Under the pieces are notes generated by a model. The model had not been told where the DNA came from, did no database searches, and saw only the letters and a list, made by a program, of their open reading frames with translations. A program made the position numbers and the translations under genes. Below, one piece after another: positions 59,901-64,000 of a stretch of 64,000 bases of DNA; positions within the stretch are counted from its first letter, which is position 1, and the number at the start of each line of letters is the position of its first letter. This stretch comes from Saccharina japonica. Lineage: Eukaryota > Sar > Phaeophyceae > Laminariales > Laminariaceae. The DNA lies in the NCBI GenBank assembly GCA_008828725.1, contig MEHQ01002668.1:97026-161025 (forward strand), read 5' to 3'.

Positions 59901-62900
59901 ATCATGGTAGTGGTTGACGTCCATCTCGCTAAACAAGCACCACTCTGTGTATGGTAGGGGTTGACATCCATATCTCTAGACAAGCAACAAGGCCAGGGGT
60001 ATGGTACAGTAGTGCACCTGCAGCCCACCACACTCTCAGCTTGGCCGATTTCGGTGGAAACTCGATTTTCCCCAAGAGCAAACGGCACCCGCGCCAGGAG
60101 CTGTGGTCTACTACAGTATATACCAAACACTTGGTGACAGCACACGAGCACACATAAACTCACCGGCAGCGCTCGGCACGGGGTTCGGCAGGAGAGGCAC
60201 CATGATCCTCATCTGCGATTCGGCTGAGTCCGCGCAGGTGATGTCGATGTCTTGCGACACCTCGGTGACCAGGTCGTCCCAGAAAAGAGTGATTTCGTTC
60301 CAAGGGTTGCCGGTAAAAGTAGAGCCGGTGAAGTAGACCTTTCCCCACCCGGAGCAGGCCGCCTTCTCCACCATAGCCTTTACGAGGGAAGACTGGGGGG
60401 TTGCAATGTAACCAGAAACGCTTCGTGAGAAGCCAAGAGCGGAATCCCGAGGTATATGGTGCATACAGATTGTTGGTACAACTAAATACGTTTGGCCTTT
60501 TTGTAAACAAAAGGATATCGTCACGATCGGAGCTCTATCAAAAGCTCTAGACATCGAAGCGGGCGGAGACTCGTGAATGTATGGCACGCCTAAACTGATC
60601 AACAGAGCATGAGCAAACCGATACAATTTGTTTTATAATTGAACAAGCGGAAGTCATAACAAACGGAACAACAGCGGCAGCCGACGGAGCAACGTAGACG
60701 AACACATACGCCTTGGCCATTCCACAAATGCGCGTTTAATTTGTATAAAGCCACAGCGAGACTACGCCAAATCAAATCGGACACACGAGGCAAGATCAGC
60801 AAATCCGCTCACGAGTGGGGTTCCTTTAACATTGTAACCAACGTTACCCGGTTCTCAAACGAAACCAAAAAGACAATCCGAGGGGTTCTTACGTCAGCCT
60901 CCAGCTCTAACGCGGTGTGGACGAGCATCACGCTCTGATCAGGGCTAGTTCCGGTCGGGGTCCTGGGTATACCCACATTTTCCACGCTGCGGGTGCGTCA
61001 AAATGAGGGGGGCGCGAATCGAGAGTAGGAAACAAGCGCACGGTCTTCGTTTTTGTTTGTTATTTTTTCGATGGTTGCACATGGTACATGCGGCATGACG
61101 CGCCCCGCGCTATGATACACACAGTCGAGGTCGATATACAGTAGTAGGCATTTTGTCTTCTACGTCATTGCTAATCGAAGCAATTCGCGTAAACATCTCG
61201 GTTACATCTTAGTTCAACTCATGCAGTCAACAAGGCGAGCACGAAGAGGGGATGAACGGCCGGCCCAAATAGGTACATTCGCACAGCGGTGGTAGTCGTT
61301 TTGGTCCCTGGCGCTAAGGCTTGGGCGTCGACGACGGACAAACGTTCTCGTTTGTGTTCCCCTCTTCAAGCACAAAAACAATTTCGGCGTGCTGTACCGA
61401 CGCTTAATCTCATCTTCATGAAAAAGGAACTAACAATCCAGAATGCGTGTTTGCAGGAAGCACCACGCACTTCAGCTGCAGTTCTGCTCCACAGCCCTTG
61501 ACACCGACAAAACTTTTCTTCCGAATAGCGGAGGACGCGTGCTATGGCGTGGATAGCCCCTACAGTTTGTGAACTTTCTTACTTGAAGAGCTCTATGCCT
61601 TAGCCAACGACCGACTTTAAGAAAACAAAGTACAGTCACCCCGATATCCTATCCGACGGGCAAGGGTTGTTTGTATGCACTACCGTCGGGCGTGTTCGGA
61701 TTGGTCACGCGGCCTACCAGTTATGCCGTAAACGAGGAAGGAAGATGAATACAACACCACCACCGAACACGCGAGTAGATGGGCCAACACCTGATTGTCG
61801 AAGACCTCACCAACATCAACCACACAGGAGGTTAGCTGTACCAAGATTGTTACCGGCTGCACCACTCACATATATACGGGCAGTATCATTGCATCAAAGC
61901 CAGGGTCGTATAATTATCATCATCGACTGCTAGGGGGCAGCATCCATCCACGCCGAAGCATCCAAGTATCATCTCAGATCACAATGCCTCGCCCCACTTT
62001 ATAAAACCCTATTTGCCGTAGACCTGTATAGAACCGCCGAGTACCACAAACAAGGGTATCTAACACAACGTATGGTAAAATGGTGATGTGTGCTGTGTGG
62101 CCTGTGTAGTATGGATAGTACCCTTTGAGCCTAGCATACCTGCTTGCTATCAACTGGCATATTATATCGGCTATGTCGTGCGATATACATCCGATAGATA
62201 TAATGTTATATCTAAATATATCACATGTTGCGTCCGATGTCCCAATATGCGCCACTTGATACACTGTAGAGAATATACGACGTATCTTAACCCATTCAGA
62301 ACTGAAAAACGTATCCCACACTAATTCCAAGTAGTCTGGCCCCGAAAACGGGGGACCAGTTCTTAACGGGTTAAAACCGGATATATTCGTTTTTTCAGAG
62401 GTGAATATAGCCATACAACATTCGCCCCTGTTTTCGACCGGAAACCCATCAGCTCTACGTAGAAAAAATGGAAACCGGATCCAAAGATGTTGGATACATA
62501 TTTAGGTGAAGAGCCCCGTCCGATAGAAACGGTGACACTCAAAATTCAAAAATTGAATTCGATACGAGTACTGCGCTGTACGTACAGTAGTAGTACGGCT
62601 TGGTGGTCGCCATGCAGATTGCGCACGAGGGTTAGAAAAACGCCGATGCATGCTACGATAGAGGTGCGCCATGATTTTTCTGAGCTCCTCACTTAAGGAG
62701 CGTCATACCTCACCGAAAAAAATGATTTTGGAGGAAAATAAAAGTGCTGCCGGATGCGAAATCTCATGACCGCAGTATACCCTGAAGCCTTCGTATTCGT
62801 CACAAGAATGAAAAAACGACGAATTTTGGTTAAGGAGCCCGATCGCTCAGAAAACGATTCAGCCAAAAAGTGCTGCATCTACCGTAGCACGCGTCCACCG

Positions 62901-63915
62901 ACGGGGTGAGCTCACCGGGAATAGAAGTTCTCGAAGCTCATCACGGTAGGCGAACCTTCCCAACCGAAGTAAACGGGGTCCGTCCCGGTGCCGGGGTTGA
63001 ATGTAACGGTTTTTCCCTGCCAACGTGTATCCGAAAGAGAATCGCATGAGACCACCGGGGGGACGTAATTTGGCCCAAAGCGTTGTACAAACAGTAGTTG
63101 GATTAACTAGTAGTATTGTTGAACACATATCGGACTATATAAATATATAAGGAAGGAAGTTCGTTTCTTGAGTATTATACATGGCGCTGACCCCCCAACA
63201 CGGGTCGTCTCATGCTCGCGCGCTCTTTTGGCGGCGAGTCAACTAGGTGACAAAAATGATGACAACCCGCTCACCGATCAGCCCCTTACTAACTTTTAAC
63301 GAGAAAAATATTTCGTAGAGCTAGTCTATTCGCACAAATAGACCGGCGTTGGTTGTAGTCTAACGGATTTACTGTCACTTTGCAGGCGGTTGCGCTGGGT
63401 TCGATTCCCGGCTAAACGTTTTTATTGCACAACAAAAGGCATTTTTCAGAGTATGTGTTCCGTCGCTAAAAGCACGAGGGCGCGAGTTGGCCGAATTTGA
63501 TTAATATCAACGACCAGGGGAGATGGTAACCCTTCTGGACGATAAGCGCCCGAACATAACACGCGAGGAAACAGGACGATGCTTGTGACGACGCACTATC
63601 CAGAAGGTCGCTGAGGGTAAATGTAAACATCTCATGACCTGAGCCAGACAGCAAAAAAAGTGAAAAGAAAAAAAGTGAAAAAAACATACGACGACAGTAG
63701 GCCAAGGTATCGCAACGTTTCTATGCGAAAGGGACAGGAGAACCCCCCAATTTTGTCGGCTCGATTGTTTTCGAACACCCACGCACCGCAGCTCTGGCGG
63801 CCGCGTTGTAATCGTAGTAGTGCTGTCCAAGTTCGGTGAGGGTGCCGCTGGCGTCCGTCAAGCCCACCGAAGCCGCTTCATCGTAGAAGATGCCGTCACA
63901 AACGCCAGGGTAGAT
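53799..63915 (-). CDS. Gene B: paralogue of gene A, two spherulin-4-like domains plus tail (5' end off window)
   Basis: Ten exons in order: 63787-63915, 62916-63016, 60893-60962, 60164-60392, 59486-59622, 57615-57779, 56838-56927, 55336-55458, 54774-54884 and 53799-53948. Every length and phase is compatible, with no stops. The first five match gene A exons 4-8 exactly in length and phase; the 229 bp exon encodes 76 residues, 65 identical to gene A by my count. Domain 1 keeps GIFYDE, TFNPG and VMSFE. The next exons form a second domain: LRDAGAR joined to IMCYL, then VCGGFYVDNFD, TIVFRP, RVIVAT, AVMMTG, and YAYVTEANDFATLTSHW. The final exon is a different Cys/Trp-containing tail. A short terminal exon with stop at 53621-53653 is possible but weak. 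Likely an extracellular carbohydrate-active protein by family; activity and substrate are inferred. Confidence 0.82.
54774..54884 (-). CDS. Gene B domain 2 exon: C-terminal strand and helix
   Basis: 111 bp, 37 codons, phase 0 at both ends, acceptor TGTGCCCCAG, donor GTGAGC. It encodes SVVADMAAASYGYAYVTEAN and then FATLTSHWATLV. This parallels VKAMVEKAACSGWGKVYFTG followed by TLFWDDLV in domain 1 and fits the family pattern of a final beta-strand ending in a Thr-containing motif plus a helix with a conserved Trp. It closes domain 2. Confidence 0.82.
55336..55458 (-). CDS. Gene B domain 2 exon: counterpart of the SFE / VHT region, catalytic Glu lost
   Basis: 123 bp, phase 0 at both ends, acceptor TTTCTTTCCAG, donor GTGAGC. 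It encodes LGRVIVATVVDGA and SSSAVMMTGFSDSSAQ. RVIVAT sits where domain 1 has VMSFE, and AVMMTGFSDSSAQ matches SVILVHTASELETD. No glutamate is present at the expected position. Confidence 0.78.
57615..57779 (-). CDS. Gene B domain 2 exon: counterpart of gene A exons 3+4 without catalytic Glu
   Basis: 165 bp, 55 codons, phase 0 at both ends, donor GTACTA. It begins IMCYLDAAGLTV, matching VICYIATDRG of gene A exon 3, and continues into VCGGFYVDNFDTAG, matching VCSGIFFDEASS of exon 4. The two domain 1 exons are thus a single exon here. The catalytic Asp-Glu is Asp-Asn. The exon is joined directly after LRDAGAR of the 59486-59622 exon. Confidence 0.82.
59282..59340. mobile_element. MITE-like family X, truncated inverted fragment
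   Basis: CTCCTCAAGTGAGGAGATCA followed by GAGGCACCTCTATCGTAGCA is the reverse complement of the first ~60 bp of the 62651-62889 element. It lies in the gene B intron downstream of the 59486-59622 exon. Confidence 0.65.
60164..60392 (-). CDS. Gene B exon: end of domain 1 / start of domain 2
   Basis: 229 bp, phase 0 to phase 1, acceptor CCCCCCAG and donor GTGAGT. It encodes MVEKAACSGWGKVYFTG, NPWNEITLFWDDLVTEV and IMVPLLPNPVPS. It differs from the gene A exon at 11 of 76 residues, so this is the most conserved piece of the pair. Its upstream intron has a single copy of the sequence that is tandemly duplicated in gene A. Confidence 0.88.
62651..62889. mobile_element. MITE-like family X, copy 2, in a gene B intron (about 239 bp)
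   Basis: It starts TGCTACGATAGAG and ends CTACCGTAGCA, the same family as 32872-33099 with most of the interior conserved. It lies within the intron between the 62916-63016 and 60893-60962 exons, about 25 bp past the donor. The matching gene A intron lacks it, so it inserted after the A/B duplication. Confidence 0.8.
62916..63016 (-). CDS. Gene B exon: NPG / SFE exon of domain 1
   Basis: 101 bp with the same phase pattern as gene A exon 5. It encodes GKTVTFNPGTGTDPVYF and TVMSFENFYS. The donor (GTGAGC, beginning at 62915) lies only about 25 bp from the end of a MITE-like insertion at 62651-62889, so the element has landed almost on the splice site without removing it. Confidence 0.86.
63347..63418 (+). 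tRNA. tRNA-like gene (Asp-like loop), possibly a pseudo-tRNA or SINE head
   Basis: A box A-like TGGTTGTAGTCTAACGG is followed by box B GGTTCGATTCC at tRNA spacing, and a TTTTT Pol III terminator begins at 63419. The T-arm pairs (CTGGG/CCCGG). The loop CTGTCAC matches the usual tRNA-Asp (GTC) anticodon loop. The anticodon stem pairs poorly and the acceptor stem only in part (CGTT/AACG), so it may be a degenerate copy or the head of a tRNA-derived SINE. It lies in the intron region between the first two visible gene B exons, opposite in orientation to the gene. Confidence 0.45.
63787..63915 (-). CDS. Gene B exon: catalytic Asp-Glu exon of domain 1
   Basis: 129 bp, phase 0 at both ends, with a strong pyrimidine-rich acceptor (TTCTTCTGCCGTAAG) and donor GTGCGT. 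It encodes IYPGVCDGIFYDEAAS and HYYDYNAAARAA. It is the most upstream gene B exon visible; exons equivalent to gene A 1-3 should lie just beyond the right edge of the window. Confidence 0.86.
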
Positions 63916-64000
63916 CTTACGGCAGAAGAAAAAAAACGAGTTTTAGAAGAAACGAAGAAAATGGTCCGTCTAGACGGCAGGCAGTGCCGACAGCCAAAGC

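Noticed and set aside
1-64000. CRISPR arrays, prokaryotic operons, rRNA genes, phage or plasmid features
   Set aside because: Spliced genes and repeat types mark this as eukaryotic nuclear DNA; repeat arrays lack regular spacer structure and no rRNA-like sequence was recognised.

Overview
This is a eukaryotic, intron-rich nuclear window. It has no long open frames, operons or ribosome-binding sites. Coding sequence appears as short exons of about 65-230 bp, almost all on the minus strand, with GT-AG introns of roughly 0.1-2 kb and a repeat-rich background. The protein families (multi-domain spherulin-4-like proteins, right-handed beta-helix proteins) and the intron density suggest a stramenopile, perhaps a brown-algal-type genome. 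That taxonomic guess is inference only. Genes were rebuilt by hand by matching splice sites, intron phase and family motifs; no search was run.

Left end (1249-7842, minus): gene A, nine phase-consistent exons encoding one complete spherulin-4 / GH135-like TIM-barrel domain and the start of a second. Its 3' end leaves the window. Right end (53799-63915, minus): gene B, ten phase-consistent exons encoding most of a first spherulin-4 domain, a complete degenerate second domain and a Cys/Trp-containing tail. Its 5' end leaves the window. A and B are paralogues with matching exon sizes and phases. In domain 1 the catalytic-type residues (Asp-Glu, and a later Glu) are present. In domain 2 they are missing in B, and the Asp-Glu is missing in A.

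Between them, at 43442-50750 (minus), lies gene C, a ten-exon right-handed parallel beta-helix (pectin-lyase-fold) protein with a recognisable last exon; one short exon near the 3' end is unresolved. A separate beta-helix fragment at about 14.0-14.2 kb carries an in-frame stop and looks like a pseudogene.

The remaining roughly 28 kb (14.2-42 kb) is gene-poor. It holds hairpin-bearing minisatellite arrays (14.56-16.14 kb), several MITE-like elements, two hairpin-CTAG ends that look like Helitron 3' termini (37.8 and 42.1 kb), a satellite-like array with a ~398 bp higher-order period (42.2-43.2 kb), two large dispersed duplications (16.7/22.6 kb and 25.2/35.1 kb), long microsatellites, a 55 bp near-palindrome and a strongly over-represented 9-mer. 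One tRNA-like Pol III unit lies at 63.35 kb inside gene B.

As a set, the genes look like secreted or cell-surface carbohydrate-active proteins (hydrolase-like and beta-helix folds), which would fit a cell-wall or extracellular-matrix role. This rests on family resemblance only.
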